DNA of 64,000 nucleotides from Tepidimonas thermarum (GCF_007556705.1 NZ_VJOL01000004.1:1-64000), one strand, 5' to 3'; positions 51,559 to 60,027 are shown, numbered from the stretch's first letter. Notes: generated by a model from the sequence alone, not told the origin. Made by a program: numbers and translations.

Positions 51559-52070
51559 TGGACGCCGATTTGCCTTCGACGCGGCCCTATCTGGTGCGCG
51601 CGCTGCACGAGTGGTGCACCGACAACGGCCTGACACCCTATGTGGTGGTCGCGGTCGATGAGCGCGTGCAGGTGCCGCGCGAGTATGTGCGCGATGGCCA
51701 GATCGTGCTCAACATCAGCTTCGATGCCACCAGCGGGCTGCGCCTGGGCAACGATGTGATTGCCTTCAAGGCACGCTTTGGCGGCGTGCCGCGCGAGGTG
51801 GTGATTCCGGTGGAACACGTGATCGCCATTTACGCGCGGGAAAACGGCCAGGGCATGGCCTTTCCGGCCCCCGAACCGGCCAGCGGCCCCGCCGAGCCCG
51901 CGGGGGGCCCGCCGCGCTTTCAGGTCGTGGCGGCCGAGGGCGATGGCGCCACGCCGAAGGTCCCGACCGCACCCGCCCCCGCGCCAGACGGTGGTGCGCC
52001 TGCGGACGAAGGCGGCCACGATCGGCCGCCCCCGGGGGGCAAGCGTCCGGCGCTGACGCGGGTCAAGTGA
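51558..52070 (+). CDS. sspB: ClpXP protease specificity-enhancing factor SspB
   Basis: A 170-residue adaptor that delivers ssrA-tagged proteins to ClpXP. The substrate-binding domain is RPYLVRALHEWCTDNGLTPYVVVAVD through VVIPVEHVIAIYARENGQGMAF. A long proline- and glycine-rich linker leads to the ClpX-binding tail KRPALTRVK, matching the conserved RPxLxxVK-type end. It starts on the last base of the sspA stop. Confidence 0.95.
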   Translation: MDADLPSTRPYLVRALHEWCTDNGLTPYVVVAVDERVQVPREYVRDGQIVLNISFDATSGLRLGNDVIAFKARFGGVPREVVIPVEHVIAIYARENGQGMAFPAPEPASGPAEPAGGPPRFQVVAAEGDGATPKVPTAPAPAPDGGAPADEGGHDRPPPGGKRPALTRVK

Positions 52071-52081
52071 CGCGCTCGGGC

Positions 52082-52087
52082 TACAAT
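52082..52087 (+). promoter_or_regulatory. Predicted -10 element for tRNA-Thr
   Basis: TACAAT 82 bases before the tRNA. Two dyads follow in the leader: GCGGTC (52102-52107)/GACCGC (52115-52120) and GTGTGACGC (52129-52137)/GCGTCGCAC (52146-52154). Confidence 0.35.
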
Positions 52088-52169
52088 CACCGCATTGCGG
52101 GGCGGTCTCGTGTGGACCGCGCCGCAGCGTGTGACGCCATAGCGTGCGTCGCACCCTAATGCGCATCGC

Positions 52170-52245
52170 GCCGCTTTAGCTCAGTTGGTAGAGCACCCGC
52201 CTTGTAAGCGGTAGGTCGTCTGTTCGAGTCAGACAAGCGGCACCA
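52170..52245 (+). tRNA. tRNA-Thr (anticodon TGT)
   Basis: A 76-base cloverleaf with acceptor GCCGCTT/AAGCGGC, D-arm TTAGCTCAGTTGGTAGAGC and the anticodon loop CTTGTAA, with TGT at 52203-52205. The T-arm is CTGTTCGAGTCAG, and CCA is encoded at the 3' end. It reads ACA and, by wobble, other threonine codons. Confidence 0.97.
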
Positions 52246-52270
52246 CCCACCGTCTTCGCTGCACCGCCCC

Positions 52271-53875
52271 ATGTTCGGCTCATCCAGGCCCCTGGCTGCG
52301 GCCACGGCTGCGCCCGAACCGCGGGTGTGGTGGCTGCTGTGGGGCGTGGTCCTGGCCGTGGCGGTGTGGGGCCGGCAATTGCTGCCCATCGACGAGACGC
52401 GCTACGCCGCCGTCGCCTGGGAGATGTGGCGCGATCAGCACTGGCTCTATCCCACGCTCGACGGCGGTTTTTATGCGCAAAAGCCGCCCCTGCTGTTTTG
52501 GTTGACGCTGGCCGTCTGGGCCGTCGTCGGGGTGGCCGATTGGGTGCCGCGTGCCATCGTCGCGATCATGGGGCTGGCGACGATCGCCGCCAGCGCCCGG
52601 CTGGCGCAGCGCCTGTGGCCGCACACGCCTGCCGTGGCGCGCTGGGTGCCGGCCACGTTTGGGCTGGTGCTGATCTGGTTGCTGTTTGCACCGGCGTGGT
52701 ACTTCGACATCCCCAACGCGCTGTGGTGTGTGGTGGGTGTGCATGGGCTGTTGGACCTTGCGGCGCGGCGCTGGGGGCGTGGGGCGGCGCTGCTCGCCCT
52801 GGCCTTCGTGGCCGGTGTCTTCACCAAAGGCCCGATGGTGCTGCTCACCGTAGGGGCGGCGGCGGTGTGGGCGCCGCTGTGGGGGCCGCGCTGGGTGGGC
52901 TGGCAGCAGCCGCCGCTGTGGAAGGCCGCTGTGGTGGTGGCGCTGACGGCGGTGCTCGGCCTGGCGGTCTATGCCGGTTGGCTGGCATGGGCCAGCGCGC
53001 ACGCGGGCGAGGCGGTGTGGCGCGCGGTGCTCGGGGCGCAGGCTGTCGATCGGCTCTCCGACGACGCCGATCACGCGTCGCCCTTTTGGTGGTACGCGCC
53101 CCAGCTGCTGTGGATGCTGTGGCCGGCCTGGGCGGTGGCGCTGGCCCTGCTGCGCCGCCGTGGGTCGGTGCAGGGGGATGCCGGCACGGGGCTGGTGTGG
53201 GGCACGTTTGCGCTGCTGTTGCTCGTGTTGTCGCTGGCGGCCGGCAAGCGCGGCCACTACCTGATGGGCTGGGTTCCCCTGGGGGCCGTCTGGTTGGCGG
53301 CGCGCCTGGCGACGGCGGACCTGCGCGTCGCCCCCGCGTGGGGGTGGCGCGTGCTGGCGGCGCTGCCAGCCCTCGTGGTGGGGGCGGCGCTGGCGGTGTG
53401 GGTGGGACGCCCGCAGGTGGTGCAGGCCTATCCCTGGGCGGGCCCGGCGCTGCAAGCGGTGGGGGCGGCGTTGGTGGTGTGGGCGTTGGTCATGGCGTGG
53501 CCGGCGCGCGATGCCGCACGCTGGGTGCAGCGCCTTGCCGCGGGGGGTATCGGCCTGGTGCTGTTGCACGTCGCGGTTGCGCATGCCATGGGGCCGTCGT
53601 TTCAGCTGCGCGCGCTTGCCGAACAGGTTGGCGAGGCCATGCGCGCCGGGCACCCGGTGGCCTGGACCGACGGGCGCTTTCATGGGGTGCTGAGCTTCTA
53701 CGGGCGCCTGCCGCGTACGCCCGAGCTGCTGGCGCCGGAGCAGGCCGCGCAGTGGCTGGCGCGTCACCCCGATGGCTGGGTGCTGGTGCGCAGCAAACCC
53801 GCGCCCGATGAGCGCCCCCCCCACTGCGTGCCGTACCGCTCGGGCTGGTTGTGCATCGTGCGAGCGGGCACGTAA
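52271..53875 (+). CDS. ArnT/PMT-type membrane glycosyltransferase
   Basis: A 534-residue polytopic protein of the GT-C fold (PMT/ArnT family, GT83-like). The N-terminal catalytic loop is PIDETRYAAVAWEMW, with the acidic DE pair, followed by YPTLDGGFYAQKPPLLFWLTL, a typical ArnT-like segment. About 10-12 hydrophobic segments occupy residues 20-435, followed by a soluble C-terminal domain. It probably transfers a sugar from a polyprenyl-phosphate donor to lipid A or another envelope acceptor; the acceptor cannot be told. Its stop is three bases from the 3' end of the convergent tRNA-Ser. Confidence 0.85.
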   Translation: MFGSSRPLAAATAAPEPRVWWLLWGVVLAVAVWGRQLLPIDETRYAAVAWEMWRDQHWLYPTLDGGFYAQKPPLLFWLTLAVWAVVGVADWVPRAIVAIMGLATIAASARLAQRLWPHTPAVARWVPATFGLVLIWLLFAPAWYFDIPNALWCVVGVHGLLDLAARRWGRGAALLALAFVAGVFTKGPMVLLTVGAAAVWAPLWGPRWVGWQQPPLWKAAVVVALTAVLGLAVYAGWLAWASAHAGEAVWRAVLGAQAVDRLSDDADHASPFWWYAPQLLWMLWPAWAVALALLRRRGSVQGDAGTGLVWGTFALLLLVLSLAAGKRGHYLMGWVPLGAVWLAARLATADLRVAPAWGWRVLAALPALVVGAALAVWVGRPQVVQAYPWAGPALQAVGAALVVWALVMAWPARDAARWVQRLAAGGIGLVLLHVAVAHAMGPSFQLRALAEQVGEAMRAGHPVAWTDGRFHGVLSFYGRLPRTPELLAPEQAAQWLARHPDGWVLVRSKPAPDERPPHCVPYRSGWLCIVRAGT

Positions 53876-53878
53876 GGG

Positions 53879-53971
53879 TGGCGGAGAGAGAGGGATTCGA
53901 ACCCTCGATACGGGGAAGACCCGTATACCGGATTTCGAGTCCGGCGCATTCGACCACTCTGCCATCTCTCC
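53879..53971 (-). tRNA. tRNA-Ser (anticodon CGA)
   Basis: A 93-base class II tRNA with acceptor GGAGAGA/TCTCTCC and anticodon loop CTCGAAA (CGA). It has the long variable arm (TACGGGTCTTCCCCGTA), the T-arm GGGTTCGAATCCC and an encoded CCA. It reads UCG codons. It lies on the same strand as trpS, 50 bases after its stop. Confidence 0.96.
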
Positions 53972-53989
53972 GCGGTCGACAAGCCTGCC

Positions 53990-53995
53990 ATTGTA
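53990..53995 (-). promoter_or_regulatory. -10-like element in a dyad before tRNA-Ser
   Basis: TACAAT on the minus strand, 18 bases before the tRNA. It is enclosed by a perfect eight-base inverted repeat, AAGCCTGC (53981-53988) and GCAGGCTT (53996-54003). The dyad may instead be the trpS terminator. Confidence 0.4.
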
Positions 53996-54021
53996 GCAGG
54001 CTTGCGCGTGGTCGCCGGCGC

Positions 54022-55314
54022 TCACGCCTCGCGCAAGGTGGCCAGCGCAGCCTCGATCTGCTCGGGCGTGGCCTGCGCTTGCAGCAGCGGATGCAAGTCG
54101 GCGCAGGCGGCCCAGCCTTCGGCCTTGAGGCGTGCCACCGCCTGGCCGGCGGCCTTGGGCGCATCGAACCCGCGGCTTTGCAGCAGCACATGGCCCTTGG
54201 CGTCGGTGAGCTTGAAGTAAAAACGCCCGTCGCTTTCGCGGTATTGCTTCAAGAGCGGCGGCGCCGTCCGCTCGGCAGCGGGGGCGGGCTGCGCACTGGC
54301 GGCCAGGTCGTCCAGCGGGCGCAAACCCACCGCATGGCGCAAGCGCGCGGTCAACGGTGTGGCCACCGCACGCGCCTTGGCCGCGCCCGCACGCAAAATC
54401 GCCTCCACACGCTCGGGCGCGGCCATGAGCGCGTCGTAGGTGGCGCGCATGGGGGCGATTTCGCGGTCGATGCGCTCGAACAGCCGTTGCTTGGCGTCGC
54501 TCCAGGCAATGCCGGCGGCAAAGTCGCGTGCCAGCTCGGCGCTTTCCTGCGGCGTGGCAAACGCCTGGTAGAGCTGAAACACCGCGCTGCCCTCGGTATC
54601 TTTGGGCTCGCCAGGTGCCTTGGCGTCGGTGACGATGCCCATGATCAGGCGGCGTAGCTGCTCGCGCGGTGCAAAGAGCGGGATGACGTTGTCGTAGCTC
54701 TTGCTCATCTTGCGCCCGTCGAGCCCCGGCAGCGTGGCCACCTGTTCGTCGATGACCGCCTCGGGCAGGGTGAAGTGCTCGCCGTAGCGGTGGTTGAAGC
54801 TGCTGGCCAGGTCGCGTGCCATCTCGACGTGCTGGATCTGGTCGCGCCCGACGGGCACGCGGTGGGCGTTGAACATCAGGATGTCGGCCGCCATGAGCAC
54901 CGGGTACATGAACAGGCCCATGGTGACGCCGTCGTCGGCGTCACGCCCCTCGGCGGTGTTTTTGTCCACAGCGGCCTTGTAGGCGTGGGCGCGGTTGAGC
55001 AGCCCTTTGCCGCACACGCAGGCCAGCAGCCAGGTCAGCTCGGGGATTTCCGGGATGTCGGACTGGCGATAGAACGTGACGCGATCGGGGTCGAGCCCGC
55101 AGGCGATCCAGGTGGCGGCGATTTCCAGCGTCGAGCGCTGCACGCGCGCCGGATCGTGGGTGGAGATGAGCGCGTGGTAGTCGGCCAAAAACAAAAAACT
55201 GTCGATGCCCGGCTCGCGGCTGGCGCGCACCGTGGGGCGAATGGCGCCGACGTAATTGCCCAGGTGCGGGGTGCCGGAAGGTTTGATGCCGGTGAGGACG
55301 CGAACGGTGCTCAT
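54022..55314 (-). CDS. trpS: Tryptophanyl-tRNA synthetase with C-terminal extension
   Basis: A 430-residue class Ic synthetase. The HIGH-like motif is TPHLGNYVGA, and GRKMSKSYDNVIPL carries KMSKS. DQIQHVEMARDLA and the other core motifs are normal. E. coli TrpS ends at about 334 residues. Here about 77 more residues (354-430) form an added domain, LLKQYRESDGRFYFKLTDAKGHVLLQSRGF, then a helical tail, which resembles a DUF1508-type (YegP-like) beta unit. Its role is not known. The start at 55314 gives MSTVRVLTGIKPSG. Confidence 0.95.
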   Translation of the reverse strand: MSTVRVLTGIKPSGTPHLGNYVGAIRPTVRASREPGIDSFLFLADYHALISTHDPARVQRSTLEIAATWIACGLDPDRVTFYRQSDIPEIPELTWLLACVCGKGLLNRAHAYKAAVDKNTAEGRDADDGVTMGLFMYPVLMAADILMFNAHRVPVGRDQIQHVEMARDLASSFNHRYGEHFTLPEAVIDEQVATLPGLDGRKMSKSYDNVIPLFAPREQLRRLIMGIVTDAKAPGEPKDTEGSAVFQLYQAFATPQESAELARDFAAGIAWSDAKQRLFERIDREIAPMRATYDALMAAPERVEAILRAGAAKARAVATPLTARLRHAVGLRPLDDLAASAQPAPAAERTAPPLLKQYRESDGRFYFKLTDAKGHVLLQSRGFDAPKAAGQAVARLKAEGWAACADLHPLLQAQATPEQIEAALATLREA

Positions 55315-55368
55315 GGATGCGGACGATGCAACGGGGTGGGGCGGCGTGGCCAGCGGGCGGTGTGGCGC

Positions 55369-56037
55369 TCAAAACAGCAACCAGCGCAGCGGCGCGAGCA
55401 GCCATTCGATGACCTGGGCGGTCAGCTGCATCAGCGGCCGCAGCCACAGGGTGCTGACCACACCGGTGATGACCAGCGCCATGACGATGAAAAAGCCATA
55501 GGGCTCGACGCGCGACAGCGCCAGCGCCTGGCGCATCGGCAACAGCCCGACGAGGATGCGGCCGCCATCCAGCGGCGGCAGCGGAAACAGGTTGAAGGCG
55601 AACATCACGATGTTGACCAACACGCCGGCGCGCGCCATGCCGTTGAAAAACGGCTCTTGCACGCCGGCGGCCACCAGCGCATACCCGAGGGCTGCCCAGG
55701 CGATGGCTTGGGCCAGATTGGCCGCGGGGCCGGCCAGCGCCACCCACACCATGTCGCGCTTGGGGTGGCGCAGCCGCCCGAAGTTGACCGGCACCGGCTT
55801 GGCGTAGCCGAACAGAAACGCCCCCGCCGTGGCAAAGTACAGCAGCAGCGGCATGGCGATGGTGCCGATGGGGTCGATGTGCGCCAGTGGGTTGAGGGTG
55901 ATGCGGCCCAAGCGATCGGCGGTCGGGTCGCCGCAATGGCGCGCCGCGTAGCCGTGCGCGGCTTCGTGCACGGTGATGGCGAACAGCACCGGCAGCGCGT
56001 ACACCGCCACGGTCTGGATGATGTGGGCCAAGTCCAT
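55369..56037 (-). CDS. Site-2-type membrane zinc metalloprotease (M50B)
   Basis: A 222-residue polytopic protein with the zinc motif HEAAH (residues 24-28, in FAITVHEAAHGYAARHCGDPTADRLGR) and the third ligand in NLFPLPPLDGGRI. It is the small rhomboid-like S2P form without a PDZ domain, common in bacteria, whose substrates are mostly unknown. It lies between trpS and yciO on the same strand. GACAAT lies seven bases before the start. Confidence 0.9.
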   Translation of the reverse strand: MDLAHIIQTVAVYALPVLFAITVHEAAHGYAARHCGDPTADRLGRITLNPLAHIDPIGTIAMPLLLYFATAGAFLFGYAKPVPVNFGRLRHPKRDMVWVALAGPAANLAQAIAWAALGYALVAAGVQEPFFNGMARAGVLVNIVMFAFNLFPLPPLDGGRILVGLLPMRQALALSRVEPYGFFIVMALVITGVVSTLWLRPLMQLTAQVIEWLLAPLRWLLF

Positions 56038-56044
56038 AGCGCCG

Positions 56045-56050
56045 ATTGTC
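56045..56050 (-). promoter_or_regulatory. -10-like element (GACAAT) before the site-2 protease gene
   Basis: GACAAT on the minus strand ends seven bases before the ATG at 56037, predicting a leaderless message. Confidence 0.3.
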
Positions 56051-56067
56051 GCAGGTGGCGCGACGGC

Positions 56068-56703
56068 TCACAGGCCCAGTGCGGCCAGCGCTCCGCGTCC
56101 TTCGCGCAGCACCAGCGGCTCCTCGCCGCGCCCCATGGGCGTCAAATCGACCACGGTGGTCGGCGCCATGGGGCAGGCACCGGCGTCGATGACCACCGCC
56201 ACGGCGTGCTCCAGCCGTTCGCGGATGGTGTGCGCATCGTTGAGCGGTGCGTCGTCGCCGGGCAGGATCAGCGTGGTGCCCAAAAGCGGTGCGCCGTGCG
56301 CTTCGATCAGCGCCAGCAACGCCCGGTGCTGCGGCACCCGCAGCCCGATGGTTTTGCGCGACGGATGGCTGACGCGGCGGGGGACCTCTTTGCTGGCTTC
56401 GAGGATGAAGGTGTAAGGGCCGGGCGTGGCGGCCTTGAGCAGCCGGTATTGACGGTTGTCCACGCGGGCGTAATTGGCCAGCTCCGACAGGTCGCGGCAC
56501 AGCAGCGTCAGGTGGTGGCGCTCGTCCACGCCGCGGATGCGCCGCAGCCGCTCCACCGCGGCCTTGTCGTCCAGATGGCAGACCAACGCATAGCTGGAGT
56601 CGGTGGGCACCGCCAGCACCGCACCACCCTGCAGCGCTTGCACAGCCTGGCGCAGCAGGCGCGGCTGCGGGTTGTCGGGGTGGACCTCGAACAGTTGGGC
56701 CAT
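56068..56703 (-). CDS. YciO-type protein of the Sua5/YrdC family
   Basis: A 211-residue protein of the threonylcarbamoyl-AMP synthase superfamily. The fold motifs GGAVLAVPTDSSYALVCHLDDK, KAATPGPYTFILEASKEVPRR and KTIGLRVPQH are visible. Its start with FEVHPDNPQPRLL and 'ATPGPYTFIL' are typical of the YciO branch, in which threonylcarbamoyl-AMP synthesis is not the established role. It is followed by the site-2 protease. Confidence 0.9.
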   Translation of the reverse strand: MAQLFEVHPDNPQPRLLRQAVQALQGGAVLAVPTDSSYALVCHLDDKAAVERLRRIRGVDERHHLTLLCRDLSELANYARVDNRQYRLLKAATPGPYTFILEASKEVPRRVSHPSRKTIGLRVPQHRALLALIEAHGAPLLGTTLILPGDDAPLNDAHTIRERLEHAVAVVIDAGACPMAPTTVVDLTPMGRGEEPLVLREGRGALAALGL

Positions 56704-56712
56704 GGGCTGGCG

Positions 56713-57570
56713 TCAGTGGACGATGCGATCGGCCAGCAATTCCCACACCGGCGTCAAGCGTCCTTCCAGGTAGGGCAGACCGCCCAGGTCGCAGTGCGAC
56801 TCGTCGGGACTGTGAAAATCACTGCCGCGCGAGGCGGCCAGGCCGAACTCCAGCGCCAGGTCGGCGTAGCGCGCGGCTTCGGCGCTGCTGTGGCTGCCCG
56901 TGACCACTTCGACGGCTTGTCCGCCGTGGGCTTTGAATTCGGCAAACAGGGCGTACTCCTGCGTCGGGTTGGGGTGGGCGTAGCGGGCCGGATGGGCGAT
57001 GACGGCCACACCACCGGCGTCGCGGATCCAGCGCACCGCGTCGCCCAGGGCCGCCCAGCGGTGTTCCACGTAGCCGGGCTTGCCGTCGGTCAGAAAGCGC
57101 CGAAACACCTCGTGGGTGTCGTGGCAGACGCCGGCTTCGACCAGGTAGCGCGCAAAATGCGTGCGCGAGATCAGTTCCGGGTTGCCAACGTACTTGAGCG
57201 CGCCCTCGAAGGCACCGCGGATGCCGACGGCCGCAAGCTGATCGGCCATCTCGCGCGCGCGCCGCTCGCGCCCGCCACGGGTGTGCGCCAGCCCGGCCAC
57301 CAGCTGGGGATCGTCCGGGTCCACGCCCAGGCCGACGATGTGCACGGTCAGGCCGGCGAAGGTGACCGAGATCTCCACCCCGCTCAGGTAGGGCAGGCCA
57401 AGCGCGCGTGCCGCCGCGGCCGCCCGGTGCTGGCCGCCGACTTCGTCGTGGTCGGTCAGCGCCCACAACTCCACGCCGTTGGCTTTGGCGCGCGCAGCGA
57501 GCGCCTCGGGTTCGAGTGTGCCGTCCGAGACGGTGGAGTGGCAGTGCAGGTCGGCGTTGAGGATGGTCAT
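56713..57570 (-). CDS. rnm: PHP-domain 5'-3' exoribonuclease / 3',5'-nucleotide bisphosphate phosphatase (RNase AM, YciV)
   Basis: A 285-residue PHP hydrolase. Metal ligands are visible in ADLHCHSTVSDG (His9, His11), LWALTDHDEVGG, YLSGVEISVTF, AVIAHPARY and the C-terminal RGSDFHSPDESHCDLGG. Members hydrolyse pAp and trim 5' ends of RNA. It is divergent from murJ with 38 bases between starts. TACAAT lies nine bases before the ATG. Confidence 0.9.
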   Translation of the reverse strand: MTILNADLHCHSTVSDGTLEPEALAARAKANGVELWALTDHDEVGGQHRAAAAARALGLPYLSGVEISVTFAGLTVHIVGLGVDPDDPQLVAGLAHTRGGRERRAREMADQLAAVGIRGAFEGALKYVGNPELISRTHFARYLVEAGVCHDTHEVFRRFLTDGKPGYVEHRWAALGDAVRWIRDAGGVAVIAHPARYAHPNPTQEYALFAEFKAHGGQAVEVVTGSHSSAEAARYADLALEFGLAASRGSDFHSPDESHCDLGGLPYLEGRLTPVWELLADRIVH

Positions 57571-57579
57571 GACCGGGCC

Positions 57580-57585
57580 ATTGTA
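57580..57585 (-). promoter_or_regulatory. -10-like element (TACAAT) before rnm
   Basis: TACAAT on the minus strand ends nine bases before the rnm start, giving a leader of only a few bases. Confidence 0.4.
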
Positions 57586-57595
57586 GGCGCGCCGC

Positions 57596-57601
57596 TACAC
57601 T
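57596..57601 (+). promoter_or_regulatory. -10-like element (TACACT) before murJ
   Basis: TACACT ends seven bases before the murJ ATG, on the opposite strand from the rnm element and only ten bases from it. Confidence 0.35.
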
Positions 57602-57608
57602 GGCGCCG

Positions 57609-59171
57609 ATGTCGCTGTTCAAATCCGCATCCCTGGTGTCGTTGTGGACGTTGGCCTCGCGCGTCACCGGCCTGGCGCGCGAGCTGCTCATCGCGTCCAC
57701 CTTTGGCGCCAGCGCCTTGACCGACGCGTTCAACGTCGCCTTTCGCATCCCCAATTTGCTGCGCCGGTTGTTTGCCGAAGGCGCGTTTTCGCAAGCGTTC
57801 GTGCCGGTGCTGGCGGCCACGCGCGAGCGCGAGGGGGAGGCTGCCACGCGCGAGCTGATCGACCGCGTGGCCAGCGTGCTGCTGGCGGCGCTGCTGTTGA
57901 CCTGTGCGCTGGGGGTGCTGGGGGCGCCGCTGCTGGTGTGGGCGATGGCGGCGGGGCTGCGCCAAAGCCCGCACAGCTTCGAGGTGGCGGTGGTGTTGAC
58001 GCGCTGGATGTTCCCCTACATCGGCTTTATGTCGCTGGTGGCGCTGAGTGCGGGCATTCTCAACACCTGGCGGCGCTATGCGGTGCCCGCGGTCACGCCG
58101 GTGCTGCTCAACGTGGCGATGATCGGGGCCGCCTGGTGGGGCGCGCCAGCCTTGGCGCGCTGGGGGCTGGAGCCCATTTACGCCTTGGCGGGTGGCGTCA
58201 TGCTGGGCGGGGCCTTGCAGTTGGCCGTGCAGGTGCCGGCGTTGGTGCGCCTGGGGCTGTGGCCGCGCGTGCGCCTGGGCCCGCGTGCCTTGCGTGCTGG
58301 CTGGCAGCATCCGGGCACGCGGCGCATCCTGACGCTGATGGCCCCGGCGTTGCTGGGTGTGGGGGTGGCGCAGATTTCGCTGCTCATCAACACCCAGATC
58401 GCCTCGCACCTGACGCCGGGCAGCGTGTCGTGGCTGACCTACGCGGATCGGCTGATGGAATTTCCGACCGCGTTGCTCGGGGTGGCGTTGGGGGTGGTGC
58501 TGTTGCCGCAGCTGTCGGCGGCGCAGGCGGCGGGGGACGCGGCGCGTTACAGCGAGCTGCTCGATTGGGGCTTGCGCTGGGTGGTGCTGCTGGCCGTGCC
58601 CTGTGCGGTGGGCCTGTTGGTGCTAGCGCAGCCCCTGGTGGCGGTGCTCTACCACTATGGCGCCTTCAGCGCGGCGGACGTGCGCCAGACGGCGCTGGCG
58701 CTGATGGGCTACGGTGTGGGGCTGCTGGGGTTGATCGCGATCAAGGTGCTGGCGCCCGGGTTTTACGCGCGGCAGGACATCCGCACCCCGGTGCGCATTG
58801 CGGTGGCGGTGCTGCTGTTTACGCAGGCCATGAATGCGGTGTTGGTGCCCCACCTGGCGCATGCCGGGCTGGCGCTGGCCATTGGTCTGGGGGCGCTGCT
58901 CAATGCCGGGTGGCTGCTGGGGGGGCTGCTGCGCCGCCGCGCGTATGTGCCGCGGCCGGGCTGGGGGCGCTATGGCGTGCAGGTGCTCTCGGCCGCGGTG
59001 GCGCTGGCCGTGTACCTGTTGTGGTTGTCCCAGGTGTATGACTGGACGCATGCGGGCGCGCGCTTGACGCGCATCGGGGTGCTGCTGGCCGGGTTGGCCG
59101 GGGCGGCTGGGGTGTATTTTGGGGTGTTGGCGCTGGCGGGTTTGCCGTTGCGCCAGTTTGTGCGAAAGTAG
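57609..59171 (+). CDS. murJ: Lipid II flippase MurJ (MviN)
   Basis: A 520-residue flippase of the MOP superfamily with about 14 hydrophobic segments. The conserved start SLVSLWTLASRVTGLARELLIASTFGASALTDAFNVAFRIPNLLRRLFAEGAFSQAFVPVLA includes the arginines needed for transport. It moves lipid II across the inner membrane for PBPs such as PBP1a. It is followed four bases later by the SirB1-like gene. Confidence 0.96.
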   Translation: MSLFKSASLVSLWTLASRVTGLARELLIASTFGASALTDAFNVAFRIPNLLRRLFAEGAFSQAFVPVLAATREREGEAATRELIDRVASVLLAALLLTCALGVLGAPLLVWAMAAGLRQSPHSFEVAVVLTRWMFPYIGFMSLVALSAGILNTWRRYAVPAVTPVLLNVAMIGAAWWGAPALARWGLEPIYALAGGVMLGGALQLAVQVPALVRLGLWPRVRLGPRALRAGWQHPGTRRILTLMAPALLGVGVAQISLLINTQIASHLTPGSVSWLTYADRLMEFPTALLGVALGVVLLPQLSAAQAAGDAARYSELLDWGLRWVVLLAVPCAVGLLVLAQPLVAVLYHYGAFSAADVRQTALALMGYGVGLLGLIAIKVLAPGFYARQDIRTPVRIAVAVLLFTQAMNAVLVPHLAHAGLALAIGLGALLNAGWLLGGLLRRRAYVPRPGWGRYGVQVLSAAVALAVYLLWLSQVYDWTHAGARLTRIGVLLAGLAGAAGVYFGVLALAGLPLRQFVRK

Positions 59172-59175
59172 GCGC

Positions 59176-60027
59176 ATGAACTGGGCCGCAGGGGCGCCGT
59201 CGTCGCTCGACTACTTTGCTGCGCTGGTGGCGCAGGATGAAGGGTTTCCGCTGCTGGAGGCCACCGCCGCCGTTGCGCTCGACGAATACCCCGATTTGGA
59301 CCTGCAGGCCGTGCTCGACGGGGTGGACCGTTTGCTGGAGCGGCTGCGCCGGCGCCTGCCCGCGGACGCTGGCCACCTGCACCGCCTGCGCATGCTCAAC
59401 CAGTTCTTTTTTCACGATCTGGGGTTTGCCGGCAACGTCAACGATTACTACGACCCCGAAAACAGCTACCTGCACACCGTGCTGCGCACGCGCCGGGGCA
59501 TCCCGATCAGCCTGGCCGTGATCTGGTTGGAGCTGGCGCAGGGGATACGCCTGCGCGCGGCGGGCATCAATTTTCCCGGCCACTTTTTGGTCAAGGTCCA
59601 GCTGCCGCAAGGGCAGGTGGTGATCGATCCGATGACGGGGCAGTCGCTCAGCCACGAGGACCTGGCCGAGCGGCTGGAGCCCTACAAGCGCCGCCACGGG
59701 CTGGTGGGCGATTTCGATGTGCCCGTCGGCCTGTACCTGCAAGCGGCCGCGCCCCGCGACATCCTGGCGCGGGTGTTGCGCAACCTCAAGGAAATCCACC
59801 GCACCCAGGAGGACTGGGCGCGCATGATCGCGGTGCTCGACCGCCTGATCGTGCTGCTGCCCGACGCCTGGACCGAGGTGCGCGACCGCGGCTTGGCTTG
59901 GGCCGAGTTGGGTCAGCCCGCCCGCGCGCTGCCCGACCTGGACGCTTACCTGGCCCACGCCGAGGACCCGCTGGACGCGCAGGCCATTGCCGAGCGGGTG
60001 CGGGAACTGCGGCGCAACGCCGGCTGA
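59176..60027 (+). CDS. SirB1-family transglutaminase-like / TPR protein
   Basis: A 283-residue protein. The transglutaminase-like part has YYDPENSYLHTVLRTRRGIPISLAVIWLELAQGI, then GINFPGHFLVKV, where the catalytic-type histidine is in FPGHFLV; the position normally held by cysteine reads serine or leucine, so catalysis is doubtful. A TPR-like C-terminus follows (LARVLRNLKEIHRTQEDWARMIAVLDRLIVLLPDAWTEVRDRGL). The family has no proven function. It starts four bases after murJ and is convergent with purM across 54 bases. Confidence 0.85.
   Translation: MNWAAGAPSSLDYFAALVAQDEGFPLLEATAAVALDEYPDLDLQAVLDGVDRLLERLRRRLPADAGHLHRLRMLNQFFFHDLGFAGNVNDYYDPENSYLHTVLRTRRGIPISLAVIWLELAQGIRLRAAGINFPGHFLVKVQLPQGQVVIDPMTGQSLSHEDLAERLEPYKRRHGLVGDFDVPVGLYLQAAAPRDILARVLRNLKEIHRTQEDWARMIAVLDRLIVLLPDAWTEVRDRGLAWAELGQPARALPDLDAYLAHAEDPLDAQAIAERVRELRRNAG

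Noticed and set aside
54775-57720. A 981-codon plus-strand frame across trpS, the site-2 protease, yciO and rnm
   Set aside because: It is antisense to four genes with clear families and shows no motif of its own.
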